A stretch of 64,000 bases of DNA from positions 33,280,154 to 33,344,153 of the forward strand of contig NC_134845.1 of assembly GCF_965363235.1 (NCBI RefSeq). The letters are read 5' to 3'. The notes under the pieces are model-generated. The model was given only the letters and a program-made list of their open reading frames with translations. It was not told the origin of the DNA and searched no databases. Source of the DNA: Mytilus galloprovincialis (Eukaryota; Mollusca; Bivalvia; Mytilida; Mytilidae). The position numbers were made by a program, and so were the translations under genes. Position 1 is the stretch's first letter, and every line of letters starts with the position of its first letter. Shown piece after piece: positions 13,384-27,900 of this stretch.

Positions 13384-16300
13384 ATGCTGATTATCCAGAT
13401 AGTTTGTGTTGTGTGTTTAACAAGTTTTACCACAGTTGCCTCCATGACATTGCGCTGTGATCCTTTGGATAATGTTTCATATCATAAGCAACTTAACGAG
13501 TGTATCCAATGTGAAAAATGTCCTGTTGGCTTCGGGAAAATAACACTAGAGGTAATAAAATTCACCTGGAGAAATCTAGATACAGCAAATTCCAACAAAT
13601 AAACTATAAAAAATGTATAACCTAAAATTGCAACGGTGAATGAAATTTAAAGAAAAACTTGAGTAAATAATGACAATAAATTGATGTGAACAGGCATTCA
13701 TTTTGTGGCATTATTGTAGAATGGAACACTTTTGAATAGTGTGAGCTAAAATATACAACAAAAAAGTGTCCTATCAAACATAACGAGCAAATGAAAAACA
13801 TATGAATTGCATAAAAACTTTTCCATATCCAAATTTATATTGCTTTTTTCTTTTTTTTTTATAAAATTTAATAGTAATACCATATAGCTATAGTATACAT
13901 ATAAGTTAATTAAGATATGTCTGGCTTATGCACGCACAGATAAAATTAGTGTAATTATTGCAATATTTCTTCTTTTTATTGTCATTTGAAAAATTCGAAA
14001 GAATGTAATCGTAATTTATTTATTATTATTTATTAGACTGGACAAGATTTAAATGAACCAAAAAGGTAATGATTCAAACCACATATGTTTCTCTTCGTTT
14101 CAATATCGTCTTTCTAACTATAATGCTTCTTGTAAATCAAATGGATAGAGAAAACTAAATCGTTTCTATAGAAGTCTAGTACCATATAGGATTATATTGT
14201 TTTATGAATACCAATTCTCTGTAACAACCAACAAAGTTGATGCACGCATAGTCTCAGATTTTCTTAACATTTTGTTTTTTGTAAGCTATCAATAAACAAA
14301 CAAATACATTTTCCACGTTAAAAATATATAGGTTAAATTTATTTTAGCTATACATTTGGTTAATGTTAACAATATAAATATCTTTTTATTGAAGTTTTCA
14401 ATGACTTGTAAAATGAATTAATATTCCTCATGCGCCAGCATACATGGTCGGGAAACTTACTACCAAACAAATATATGTATATCCCCTATACAGGCGGGCA
14501 CACTTAATCATGTCCTTCAATTCATTTTGATAGTCTTTATCAATACGTTGGTATATAGTAGGTATATTACTTACTTACTTACTCTCTTCATCCCCAGTGC
14601 GACAATACCACAGTAGTTCTTAATCATTTACTTGTTGCGGTTAATTGGGCATCTTCAACAAAATGAGTAAGTAAAATGTCTCGAAAAAAGGATGAAAGGA
14701 CTTTGTAATACTAGTATATGATAAAGGAAGTTAGAGGTATATCTACAATTCAAATCCAGATCTTGAGGGATGAATTCAGTACAAAATCTCAAATTGACTT
14801 CAATGCAAACCTTTTTTATATACCATTAATTAAAGTAGAAATGAAGTCCATCTTTTCTAACAATCAAAGTAAAGGGTCATATGATTTTCTGGGGGCAATC
14901 CACATGGCCTTGTTTTCAAACTCTATAAATTCATACAACATTCGAGCTTGATCAATCTGATAATTCATTTCAATCATTATCTTTTAATCAGTGGTGCACA
15001 TGTTTTATTGTTATCCAGGAATATTATGACAGTACTAAATGAATTCATGTTAGGAAGTAAAAAATGCATTCAGCTACAACCTGGAAAACTCTGAGCAGTT
15101 AATCAAAGTTGGTGTCTAAGGGGAAACCTGCTCAAACAAAGCGAATCTTTTGCGTACATGTTTAATTTTTTATGATTGCAATATTTCTTCAATTGCGACA
15201 TAATCGAGAGAGACTCATAACCGGACTAACGACAAGAACCTCTGCATGGGCAACTCGTTATGCAGGATCTGCACACCTCTCTGGAACACTTGAGAGTAAC
15301 CTAACTTTTTGAGGGATGCATGCTGCTCAAACTTGATTTTTCTTTCCGCTGTTTCTAAATTGATTGTTGGTACACATATTTTCTACAATTGTACATTTGT
15401 TTATGTAATGAATTGAAAAAATTGTTTGCAGAGCTACATTTCTTTTGTTTTTGTCTAAATTGTGTTGCATGTATATAAATTGTTTACATGCAAAGCTGCA
15501 CATGGCTTTTGTGTGTAACTCACTAACTGATTTATTTTAGGTGTCATGAAGTGTTCTTTGTTTGACTCATTTTTGTTCTATTTTTGTAATGTTTAGGTAT
15601 TACTCTATGCATGATACATCCTGAATGTTTGACACAATCATCAGTCGCAAGCAACAAATACCTCAACATCTTGAAATTAAACATCTAAAAAAAAAATTTA
15701 AAACAAATAGATTAAAGAACTGTCATTTAGAAAAATAAGTAAACTTATAAAAAGTTATCTACTGACAACTGAACTTATGGAATTTGATGCTGTATCAACT
15801 ACATAACAATGCGTATTTGTCAAGTGTATGATTCACACTGTCATTATGTTATAAACATAAGTTATGCTGAAATTTCAATCGTATAATTTTTTTTATAATT
15901 ATATATATGCCATCAACATGATAGCATACAAATGAAAAAATAAAAAAATAAATATCAAATAATGACTACTAGTATGTTGCAATATATCAAACTGGCATAA
16001 CTGAATGTGCATAATATGATGAGTCGAATGTACAGTATCCCTCTATTTAAACTTGTATCTCCATTTTCGTATGATTTTTGGCTGTAATTAGGTCAATGAT
16101 TTTAAGACATATTTTGATCTCGGATCAATTACACCATAATCATTTTATCTTACTTTTTCCGTTTATGTTGTTCGTTACCAACAGGAATCTGACATTGTAG
16201 TAGATCCACCATATGGTTCATCCAGCTGTATACCATGCCGCCCGTGCAAACCAGGGTATTATAGTGATGTACATGCATACAAATGTAAACTATGTACCAA

Positions 16301-19300
16301 CTGTACAGAGTTAAACAAGTCTCAGCGCATGTATTGTACTTCAAAAGAGGACACAGTCTGTGGAGAACTGCAGTAAGTTAGTAGAAGTATAAATCATCCA
16401 GTATATTACGACAAACACTACAAACGGTTCTGGATCATATGTGTTTACTCATAATTGTATTTAAGGATATAGTTACTCAATCCTAATTTTTCTGTGTATT
16501 GTAGTATATTTGTTTCTTTTAAATGCTGTTTTTTTTCAATGCCCCAATTGATTTATTTTTACTTCAGCAAATTCAAAGCAGATTTGATGGCTCTACAAAC
16601 GTTCTCGAAGTTATGCGTTTCATAAAGTGATGAGGTTACTAAAAGACAAGTGCTTGATTGACCAGTTATTTAAAGAGAATTAACATACTTATAATAATTT
16701 ATGTACTAAAAATTGTTTAATTGTCACTTATTTGTAATATCTATTTTAAGGTTTATAGCTAAAAAAGACAAATCTAGGAGTACTGGTAAGTCTTACGTAT
16801 TAATTCAGAGGAGATTGGCATCTGACAAATAAATCTTTCGGCAAAAAAAAAATGTTTCCATTGCGAATAAAACTGAGATTAAGATATCAGAAAATCATCT
16901 TTTAACACCAATCAGAAAGAAAGATTTAAGATAAGTTTCGATTGTATATTTCAACTATAAAAAATGTAATGGCTAATTATATCGAAACAGTAAAATATTT
17001 ATAGCAAAAAACTTGGAGTAAACATAACGAAATTTCAGCTTTATGAAGTAAACATTTTATGTTTTTGATGAAAAATTACTTATTTGTTTAACTTGATTTA
17101 CGCAGGCATCTTTAAATATACAAATATTCATATGTTTTCTTGAACGTAATTATGTTTTTCAATAATTTCATTATAAATATGATTTTCAGATAAAAGTGAC
17201 GGAGATACGCATTCTGATGGATTACAATCAGGTATACCTACAATACTGTAAAACATTGTTCTTTGGTTTGCATTGCAAATTTTCATCTCAAAATAGTAGT
17301 GATTATGGTAACTTGTAATACTTACATGCAAGTAGGAGCTTTTACAAGTACTATAACTGCAAATCATCAATAGAATTTTTATCACTAGTATATAGAAATA
17401 AGAAGATGTGATAAGAGTTCCAAGGAGACAAATCTCCATCTAAGTAATTATGTTTAAAAAAAGAGTAAACAATGATAGGTCATGTGGTCTTTTTGTATGG
17501 TGATATTTTCATGTTTTGCCGATTGAATCTATTTATGAATCTTGGAATAACTTTTAGGCTAGCCAACTTCCAATTTATTATTTTACGGCTGTCATATAAT
17601 CGTTTAAAACTAATGGAATGCAATCATCCATATTATGATTTGAAGTGTTTTATATGTTTATGCTGTTTATGCGACTGTCATATTGGTGTAAGGTTTATCT
17701 AGCAATAACACCAGGTTTTATCAACCATTTTCTACATATCAAATGTATGTATAACGTTAGGAATTTGATGCGACTGTCATAAAAGTGAGAAACAAAATAA
17801 AAAATGGAGTGCCAGAAAACAAATATCACGACAACATACCGGAATGAACGGTATTTGATAAATATTTAAATAGGAGTAGACATATAAGTATATAAAACCT
17901 ACATGTAAGTGCAACTTTAACATTATCTTTACGAATATCAAGACAGAAAATTACAAATGTTTTCAAAAATATAAATTATGCTTTTTTTCTAGAAAGGAAT
18001 TGGATGTGATATATGATAGTTTCAATTTATTTTATTTTCTTTCCGTTTTTCTAGAAGCAATTGCAGGAATTGTGTTGGCATTGGTAATAATTATTATAAT
18101 TATTACTGTTGGTGTAATTAGATATAGATGGAAATCGAAAAAAGGTGAGTACTTAAAAACAATTGACAAAGTTAGGCGTTCAAGAATAGACCAGAAAGAA
18201 ACAGATAGCCGTATCAATATCGAATGGCAAGCCTCTGCACTTGTCCCGTTTCTAGAAAGAAACATGTTCGTATGTAGAAATTTTAACCCTTTGAAAGATT
18301 ATAAATATACGAGCATGTACAAAACAAATGGATGCAAGAAGTTTATAAATGCAACTTTCAGGGCTCTCAGATGATCAAATGTTGAAGTGTTTTTCTTTTC
18401 TTTTCTTCTAGCTCAGCGTAGACATGCTGTACAGGCAGAAGCTGGACAATATGGCTCTTATGACAATATGATTTGCAACTATAGTCCTCGCCGAGAGAGA
18501 GGAAAACAATGTACTTATGAGAAACTTGATGAACGAAATAATCACTGTGACTCAGAAGGTGAAGAAGATGATGAAACAAAAGCATTAATTCCACCATGTG
18601 GGCGCTTTCCGTTCAGACGAAAACGGACGAGACTTTTTACATATCCTTTCAGTGAATTAAAAGCTGATGATTCAGAATCTGATGAAAATATATGTGATAT
18701 TGAACAAGATTCAAGTTTAAGTCTTTCAAAGCGGTATTCGTATCCTGATGTGAGTTTTGCCAAAGTATCAATACAAAACAATATTCTAGATTCTGGTATA
18801 ACAGATTTTACATCACGACAAGAACCACACAAGATTCTTCTGTCTTTCAATGTTCCAGATAAAAACAGAGTGATAGAAAAAGTGCAAACATGGGATTGTA
18901 AATATAATTGGTCAGATAAGAACAATCACAGGCGTACTGTTTCAGCATATAACTTTCTAGAAACACATGCAAGTGGTCAAGAGACTGCTCTCAAGAAAGT
19001 TCGGGGATGGGAAAACAAAGGTAGTAATGGTATAATGTATACAGTTACTTTAGGTTTCGAGTCAACATTGATGGAATAAGACATTCGACATAATTTTAAA
19101 TTTAATGGGACCACATACAGGCAACAGTAGTATACCGCTGTTCCAAAGTCATAAATCGATTCAGAGAAAAATAAATTCGGATTACAAACTAAAACCAAGG
19201 GAAACACATAAACTTTAACAGGAAAACAACAAAATATGAGAAAAACTGAAGTGCAACAAAAACAAAAACGACAATGCAACATACAAAGAAAATAAAACAA

Positions 19301-20055
19301 TAAGATAACAACTGCCGTTTTCCTGACTTAGTACAGGACATTTAAAGAAAACATGAGGTGTTGATAAGCTGCATGCATGCAGACGAATGACATACAGCAG
19401 ACAAAATAGGCGTTATAATTTAGATAATAGGACCCCTGTTTTCCGATCGTATTCTTAGATACATTTCAATAAAAATCTTAATGTAATTGACCAAAGTCAT
19501 CCGTGATGAAAGTAACACGCATTTATTTTAACTGATTTACATGTTAGGTACATGCTTGACAAGTGTAAACAACCATGAAATAGAATAAATTCTCCTGAAA
19601 TAGATAGAATAAATAATATTAAAATATCAACAGGAACAATGATGGAGATTGGTTTAAATTTAAGAACATGTTTCTCTTTAAAAACACAAAAACGTACAGT
19701 TTGATCCTCTGCAAAATCATAACACCTGTGTTTACTCCAAAATATTATTTTTTTTATAGAAGAGCTGTCAACAATGTTTATGAGTAAAGTAGCCCGACAC
19801 CTTGGACCACGATACAAATTCCGTAGTTTTTCCAGAGAATTAGGATTGTCTGACACTGATCTAATGAATATTCAACAGAACTACAAGGATGATGTTGTAG
19901 AGCAAGGATACCAAGTTTTACTGAAATTAAAACAAAAAGAACTGATACAGACAGAAACTGACGTTATCAATAAAATTCAGGATTTAGGTTTTAATGAAAT
20001 AGTTGCCAAAATGAATAACCATGCAAATATTACGGTTAAAAGACTGTGTGCTTAG
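13384..20055 (+). CDS. TNF receptor superfamily member with C-terminal death domain
   Basis: Predicted death receptor of 475 aa. Seven coding exons join in one frame: 13384-13551, 16185-16372, 16751-16785, 17190-17231, 18055-18144, 18412-19020, 19760-20055. All introns are GT..AG and the total is 1428 bp. Order: signal peptide (MLIIQIVCVVCLTSFTTVAS); a first cysteine-rich block (CDPLDNVSYHKQLNECIQCEKC); a second (CIPCRPCKPGYYSDVHAYKC to TVCGE); a short acidic stalk from two tiny exons (35 and 42 bp); a membrane helix (IAGIVLALVIIIIIITVGVI) followed by RYRWKSKK. A ~200-aa cytoplasmic spacer has an acidic patch (DSEGEEDDE) and a basic patch (RRKRTRLF). The last exon encodes a death domain (KVARHLGPRYKFRSFSRELG, then LSDTDLMNIQ and a helix rich in LKLKQKEL). 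Such domains recruit adaptors for apoptosis or NF-kB signalling. The donor after 19020 (GTAGTA) is the weakest splice call. Ligand and orthologue are not assigned; the architecture recalls NGFR/EDAR-like receptors. Confidence 0.85.
13552..16184. other. Intron 1 of the death-receptor gene, nothing coding seen
   Basis: 2.6 kb, AT-rich. A short ACTT microsatellite lies near 14568-14585. The reading frame at 14718-14951 has no splice support and no recognisable domain. No other structure stands out. Confidence 0.5.
19118..19345 (+). repeat. Dispersed repeat family D, copy 2
   Basis: Starts CAGGCAACAGTAGTATACCG, then matches 3525-3620 (AAATCGATTCAGAG, AACTAAAACCAAGGGAAAC) before diverging. It lies in the last intron of the death-receptor gene. 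Non-coding. Confidence 0.65.
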
Positions 20056-21917
20056 TTATTGAGCATATCAATATTTTATAATATTTGTTTACAAATCGTC
20101 TTTGTTTTTGTTGAAGTTTCTGTTCATGTATATGTTTTTGTTGTTTTTGTCGTTTATTTGGGTTTTTTTATGCAAAAATCACAGATGATTGTTTTGAATA
20201 GATAGTTGCTCAAATTATATACCTTTTTATTATAATTGAAATTTACTTAATCGGATTATTTCCAAGAATTGGTTCACAAATGTTTGGAATTCTTTGTAAA
20301 TAGTGTATTCCAAAAGTTTGATTAATATTTCTCAGCTTTCTTTTGATTTATTTGTAATGTTGATCTACATGTTTTTACTTTTTATGGGCATTTCTTGTTT
20401 TACTCTCATTAAGTTCATATTAAAAGAAGTTTTTGAACAATGTGTTTTTCATATTCTCTAATGAATAATCAACAAATGTCCTATGAATGAACATGATATT
20501 GATGGGATCGCCATGTGATCGATGGTAGCCGCATAACCTATTGAAATAATTTATGAAAGTGTATTTTGCTGTCAACGATAGGAAGGCAGACAACTATATA
20601 GCTAGACCTAAATCTTAAAAGTTTACACTATTCATTAATTAATTTGAGTCTTATCTTCGAGTGTGTATTTGCACAGTACTGCTAAAAAATATGAAAAAAT
20701 CAACAGACAAACAATAGTCCTCCAAACACAACATAGAAAACTAACGATTGAACAACACGAACCCTACCATCAACTAGGGGTGATCTCGGACGCCTCGGAA
20801 GGGCATCATTTAGCCCTTTAAATCACTTTTGTGTTTTTGTAGATATGGTGGGCACCTTTCTTTTGACCAAATACCGCTTAAGTCCTTATTATTCTAATTT
20901 GCCTATGGAATATATTAAGAACTAAGTTACCATTAGTGAGTATATGTACTAGTTGATAGACACAATGTAAAGTTTGAAGCACACGAGATCCATGTTTTGT
21001 TGTGTTACAAAATGCAGTTCTTTCAAATACACCAGAATAGTCGTCTTTTTATTTCTATATATAATTTACCGTTGTTCTTTATACACTTTTCGTATTGAAT
21101 CTAGATTTACATTACGGTAGAGGTAAGAAAAGCAAAATAACCTTGTCTTGTTGAGGCACCCGACCTCACTCTATGTCAAATGCATGCAATTCTGGCATCA
21201 GCTTGTTGGAGAAGGTGTTAATAAGGGAAACACAAGGAATACTACGAGGGTTAATATCTAAACAGTCATTTAGTCTCTAGTAGTTAGTTGTCTTATTGGC
21301 AATCATACAAGGTGTCTTTATTTTATTTTTAGATTGTTCAGTATGATTCATAAAATTTCGTCTTATTGACTTATCATCATATAAAAGTACAGCGACCAAT
21401 AATAACGATTACCAAATCGATTTTTCTTGCGGTACTAATTATTCTATACATGAAAAATAAAGAGTAACTATGCTCGTTTATAATCGTAGAGACAAAAGAT
21501 ACCAAATGGATATTCGAATTTATAAGCAGAACTTATATATAATTAATTCGCACATACCCGCACATTTGTTGATCTCACATCGAACATGAACATACAACAG
21601 GACGGTGATACTCCCATGCATATAAAGGAAGAAAAATACACATGTAATTTTTTTTTTTGTAAGTATCATAATATATAAAAGGGGGGGAACCAAACGTCAA
21701 AAAGGAGGATATCCATCAAACTGACAAATTTAAACATATTAATCAGCAGAGACAGTGAAAACGACTGATCAGTTATTTATGACTTGTTCTGGCGTATATC
21801 AAAGAAAAACAAGAAATATCAAGATTCTTGGAAATTGTTTCATGTTAAAACTATCTGGTAACCATCTGTTGCCTTCTTGTATAACACTAGCATATCTGTT
21901 TACATGCATCCTGAAAG
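20056..21917. other. Intergenic region between death-receptor gene and FReD-A
   Basis: No coding gene seen. A canonical AATAAA close behind the receptor stop is not obvious; ATTAAA near 20422 is a possible variant poly(A) signal. A repeat resembling 46660-46840 (GAACAACACGAACCCTACCA, then CTAGGGGTGATCTCGG) lies at 20690-20815, and a family B tail at 21255-21330. A G-run (GGGGGGG) sits near 21681. Confidence 0.5.
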
Positions 21918-21924
21918 TATAAAA
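21918..21924 (+). promoter_or_regulatory. Candidate TATA box of FReD-A
   Basis: TATAAAA lies 37 bp before the FReD-A start codon. In FReD-B, TATAAAA occurs at 47082-47088, 39 bp before its ATG. The matched position in both paralogues supports a TATA-type core promoter with a very short 5' UTR. Confidence 0.5.
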
Positions 21925-21960
21925 TGGTATCGCATGTATAGTTCTCCATTTGGGGCTAAA

Positions 21961-24900
21961 ATGGCTTCCTGTCTATCTGTTTTTGTTGTTCTAACCACCC
22001 TGAATGTGTTGGTTGCATCGGATACTAAGTTAAACAGAAAAAGAGTTGTATCTACATCAGATTCTGGTAAGCATTAAATTCTTGATGGATGATAATCTAA
22101 GATAACACGTCGTTTTTTTTAAAAAAACATTCTCACCTACTGAGAGAAGAGAAAGTACAGGGAAACTCTAGTGACAAAATTGTCTTAATTTTAACAAAAT
22201 TTTAGAAATGAACAAAACGATAGTATGAGGTCAAAACTATTGGTCAATAAAATAATAAAAGCTATGTTCAAATTACATTTCTCGATTGTTGAAAGTTGTA
22301 TATAAAGAAATAATGTTTTGCAAAACTATTTATAATATCAAATATCAATATACTTTTTAGAAAGTATTTATGATTTAGTTGATACAACTTTGTATTTTTG
22401 CATTTTCATAAAATGTTCCAAATTGAGTCCTGGACATTTGTTATATTCCAGAACAACATGTTTTCCATTCATTCCGTTGGTCGATTAAGTCGGGTGTTTT
22501 GTTATATCAGGTTTAAGAGATTTTTTCCGCTTTTTAAAAATGACCTTTCATATCGTTCTTTGTTGTTGTTGATACTGTTTGATTATTTAGTCAATGCTTT
22601 TGTACACATTTATTATATCAGTTATATGTTAAGATATATGATTTAATATTTTTTTCTTTATACATTATAGGTGTTTGTTTCTATGGAGCTACCGCAGAAC
22701 GAGTTCTAAATGTCTTGGCATATAGAGATGAAAATTTATTTTTGCGTCCAGGTTTGACCACAATGATTTAACTTACATTTTGACAAAACATGATATTATT
22801 AACACACCAGTCTATTTAAAATATAGTTCTCTGATGTAGATATACTTCATACACGTATTTAAAAGGAAATTCTATTAAAACGTTTTTGATATAGTTTGCT
22901 GTATTTTAGTGTATTGTCTTTCCAACCAATATACTGTTCATTAAACTTAATGAATCAGTTTAAAGGCTACGTCGTGATACTTTGGAGTATTGATACTACA
23001 CAGGTCACTAGCACATTGTGAAAAGAATTTTTGTTACCAATGGTATTCAGACAAGTGAACTACTAAAGTGATCGGGCCATCAAAATAAACAACTTACTTT
23101 GATTGATCTATACAGACACAAAAGTACTGACAGTAACAGTTTGTAGACCTCTCCTGCATTTATTTTCGATCGTTAGAATCAATTTCCTCATCTGTGGTTT
23201 AAGCGATAGTATCGTTTCGATTTTTTTAGTAATCTTTAAGGGACGTAACACTGCTACTAACCCAAACTCAATGTACAGCGTTATTGTTCAGGTCACACCT
23301 ACTTTTCGCTACAAAAAGAGAAGCGTAGCTTCATATCACCAGTTTTGAGGAGCTTGCTGCTATAAACTGTGTGTTAAACTAATGAATGGACGTCAAGTTG
23401 GTTACCTATTCCCTATTCCCTATTCGTTACCTATTCCCTATTCCCTATTCGTTACCTATTCGTTACCTATTCCCTATTCCCTATTCGTTACCTATTCGTT
23501 ACCTATTCCCTATTCCCTATTCGTTACCTATTCGTTACCTATTCGTTACCTATTCCCTATTCCCTATTCGTTACCTATTCGTTACCTATTCCCTATTCCC
23601 TATTCGTTACCTATTCGTTACCTATTCCCTATTCCCTATTCGTTACCTATTCGTTACTTATTCCCTATTCCCTATCGTTACCTATGCGTTACTTATTCGA
23701 TTTTTAATATCCTTCCCCCTTTTTAATTAATTATTATTCTTCTTCTTCATCTTCTTCCTCTTCTTCTTCCGCCACTTTAAAAATGAACTTGTCCGCAGCA
23801 TTTCTCCAAAACTACTTGTCAGATTTACTTAGGGTTTCATAAAATGTTAGACTAATATGTCTAGGTGAGCCATCAATCGCTCATTCGTGCATTGGGGTCT
23901 ATAAAGGGGTATTTTGGGGGGCAGACAGAAGGGAGGGGTTTACTATAGAACCCTATGGGATTTTATTTTCTAAAATTTTCAAATGAATATAACTTGAAAA
24001 CTGTAAGTGATAGATACATGCAGTCTTCAGAAATGATTAAAGGACAATAAAACAAATCACATGAAATATAGGGGAGTCCCTGGGGGGTCATCCCTACCCC
24101 CTTCAATTCGAGAATATGCTTTTAACTTGTAAACGGTCCTGATCCCCACCCCTAAACCATATATATTCTTGTATGGGACAATAAAACTAATCAAATGAAA
24201 TTAAATAAAAGTTCCTGGGGGTCACCCCACCCCGTTCAATTTGAGAATGTACTATTATCTTGTAAACGGTCCAGATCCCCACCCCTAAACCATATATGTT
24301 CTTGAATAGGACGATAAAACAAATCAAATGAAATTAAATGGAAGTCCCCGGGGGTCATCCCCACCCCGTTCAATTTTAGAATGTGCTATTATCTTGTAAA
24401 CGGTCCAGATCATCACCCCAAAACCATATATATTCTTGTAGGGGACAATAAAACTAATCAAATGAAATTAAATGGAAAATCCTGGGGGTCACCCCCATCC
24501 CGTTCAATTTGAGAATGTACTATTATCTTGTAAATGGTCCAGATCCCCACCCCTAAACCATATATTTTCTTGTAAGGGACAATAAAACAAATGAAATGAA
24601 ATAAAAGGAAAGTCCCTAGGGGGTCACCCCGCCCACTCTTGTTTGAAAACTTATAAACGGTCAACATCCCCACCCCTAAACTATATATATTCTTGTAAGA
24701 GACAATAAAACTAATCAAATGAAATTAAATGGAAGTTCCTTGGGGTCACCCCCACCCCGTTCAATTTGAGAATGTACTATTATCTTGTAAATGGTCCAGA
24801 TCCCCACCCCTAAACCATATATAATCTTGTAGGGGACAATAAAACAAATAAAATGAGATAAAAGGGAAGTCCTGAGGGGGTCATCCCACCCCCTCTTGTT

Positions 24901-27900
24901 TGAAAACTTGTAAACGGTTAACATCCCCACCCCTAAACCATATATATTCTTGTAGGGGACAATAAAACAAATAAAATGAAATGTAGGTAAAGTCCCTGGG
25001 GGTCACCACCACCCCCTCCTGTTTGAATACTTGTAAATGGTGGAGATCCCCACCAGTAAGCCATATATATTCTTGTATGGGACGAAAAATCAAATCAAAT
25101 GAACATGGAACCATATGAATTGCGAGTTATGGGAGCTTTGTTTGGGAGACTTCGTAACAGCATCCTGTTACAATTACTTCTTGATGATTATACTCTTATA
25201 TCTTGTACTAGTTCTAAATTTGTTGAGGTAAAATGATCTTTTTATGACCTATTTATATGTGTTTGTGCTCAACCGATCCTTTTACTTTATGTTCGATACT
25301 CATTTGTTCCTTATTTGATTTTTATACGTTCTACCTTTTAACTGCTTTATGTCCGTATGTTTGAAGATGGATCTTGGTTCGAAGGGATGAAATCACCGTG
25401 TTAGCGCTTGCATAAAAACAAAGATGTGGTATAATTGCCAATGAGACAACAACCCACAATAGACCAAAATGACACAGAAACTATCAACTATAGGTCAATG
25501 TACGGCCTTCAACAATGAGCATAGCCCAAACCGTGCAGTCACCTATAAAAGGCCCAGATATGACAATTTCAAACAACTCAAACAACAAAACTAACGGCCA
25601 TATTTTATATACAAAAAAATAACGGAAAACAAATATGTAACACAAAAACAAACGATAACTACTTAATTTCAGGCTCTTGTCTAGAGAGAGGCACATACTA
25701 ACATAATGTGGTGGGGTTAAACATGTTAGCAGGGTGTACATCGTTTCGGAGCATGCTATTACCTTGTTTAATTCGTTCCATCACTCGCTTATAATTCGCT
25801 TATAATACGTGTATCATACGTTGCACCTTTTAAAACATGACTTTCAATTGTTTTGTTGTCTCTGGCGGTAGATTTGGGTTCTTAGAGGTGATATAACTCT
25901 ATAAGCGCATATGTACCCGTTCCAGCGCTCGGATAATACCCTGTTACTTATTCGTTCCTTATTCGCTTTTAATGCGCGGGGTAAGTATACGTTGCACCTT
26001 GAAATAAATCGTTTTTTAATTGTGTTCATGTCTCTGGTGGTAACAATGTGTTCTTAGAGAAGAAATGACCATATTAGAGCGCATGTACCCGTTCCAGCGC
26101 TCGGTTAATACCCTGTTACCTATTCGTTACCTATTCGTTACCTATTCACTTATAATACGTTTGTTGTACGTTGCACCTTTGAGAAAAGAATTTTCACTTG
26201 TGTTCATGTTTCTGGTGGTAACAATGTGTAATTAGAGATGAAATGACCCTATTAGCATGCATGTACCCGTTCCAGCGCTCGGTTAATACCCTGTTACCTA
26301 TTCGTTACCTATTCACTTATAATACATTTGTTGTACGTTGCACCTTTTAGAAAAGGATTTTCAATTCAATTTGTGTCCATGTCTCTGGTGGTAACAATGT
26401 GTAATTAGAGATGAAATGACCCTATTAGCGTGCATTTACCCGTTCCAGCGCTCGGTTATTACCCTGTTACCTATTCGTTACCTATTCACTTATAATACGT
26501 TTGTTGTACGTTGCACCTTTTAGAAAAGGATTTTCAATTGTGTCCATGTCTCTGGTGGTAACAATGTGTTCTTAGAGATGAAATGACACTATTAGCGTGC
26601 ATGTACCCGTTCCAGCGCTCGGTTAATACCCTGTTACCTATTCGTTACCTATTCGTTACCTATTCACTTATAATACGTTTGTTGTACGTTGCACCTTTTA
26701 GAAAAGGATTTTCAATTGTGTTCATGTCTCTGGTGGTAACAATGTGTTCTTAGAGATGAAATGACCCTATAAGCGCATATGTACCCGTTCCAGCGCTCGG
26801 TTAATATCTTGTTACCTATTCGTTACCTATTCGTTACTTATTCGCTTTAAATACGTTTGTTGTACGTTGCACCTTTTAGAAAAGGATTTTCAATTGTGTC
26901 CATGTCTCTGATGGTAACAATGTGTTCTTAGAGATTAAATGACGCTATTAGCGCGCATGTACCCGTTCCAGCGCTCGGTTATTACCCTGTTACCTATTCA
27001 TTACCTATTCACTTATAATACGTTTGTTGTACGTTGCACCTTTTAGAAAAGGCTTTTCAATTGTGTCCATGTCTCTGGTGGTAACAATGTGTTCTAAGAG
27101 ATGAAATGACCCTATTAGCGCATATGTACCCGTTCCAGCGCTCGGTTAATACCCTGTTACCTATTCGTTACCTATTCGTTACTTATTCGCTTTAAATACG
27201 TTTGTTGTACGTTGCACCTTTTAGAAACGGATTTTCACTTGTGTTCATGTCTCTGGTGGTAACAATGTGTAATAAGAGATGAAATGACACTATTAGCGCG
27301 CATGTACCCGTTCCAGCGCTCGGTTAATACCCTGTTACCTATTCGTTACCTATTCGTTACCTATTCACTTATAATACGTTTGTTGTACGTTGCACCTTTT
27401 AGAAAAGGATTTTCAATTGTGTTCATGTCTCTGGTGGTACATGTAACAATGTGTTCTTAGAGATGAAATGACCCTATAAGCGCATATGTACCCGTTCCAG
27501 CGCTCGGTTAATATCTTGTTACCTATTCGTTACCTATTCGTTACTTATTCGCTTTAAATACGTTTGTTGTACTTTGCACCTTTTAGAAAAGGATTTTCAC
27601 TTGTGTTCATGTCTCTGGTGGTAACAATGTGTAATTAGAGATGAAATGACCCTATTAGCGTGCATGTACCCGCTCCAGCGCTCGGTTAATACCCTGTTAC
27701 CTATTCGTTACCTTTTCGTTACCTATTCACTTATATATAGAGAAAACAACACAAGCGACATAAGTATCTACTTTATACATTAAATTTAACTTAACAATGG
27801 TATTTGTACGTATGAAGCGTCAACTTCATGTTATTCATACCTTTCAAGCGTCATTGTAACATGCATTGTACGTATGAAAGTGAAAATTATTAATTTGGAT

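Noticed and set aside
16150-16344. Minus-strand 64-codon frame
   Set aside because: Antisense shadow of the second cysteine-rich exon of the death-receptor gene.
18000-18374. 124-codon frame as a separate gene
   Set aside because: Its useful part is the membrane-helix exon 18055-18144; the rest is intron read-through past a good GTGAGT donor.
23382-23730. Two overlapping 114-codon open frames on the plus strand
   Set aside because: Both are translations of the tip minisatellite (PIPYSL/RYLF repeats) with no stop only because of the unit sequence.
24458-25114. Overlapping frames with FICFIVPYK repeats in the ~130-bp tandem units
   Set aside because: Periodic frames created by tandem repeats; the mirrored set in the right arm shows the same artefact.
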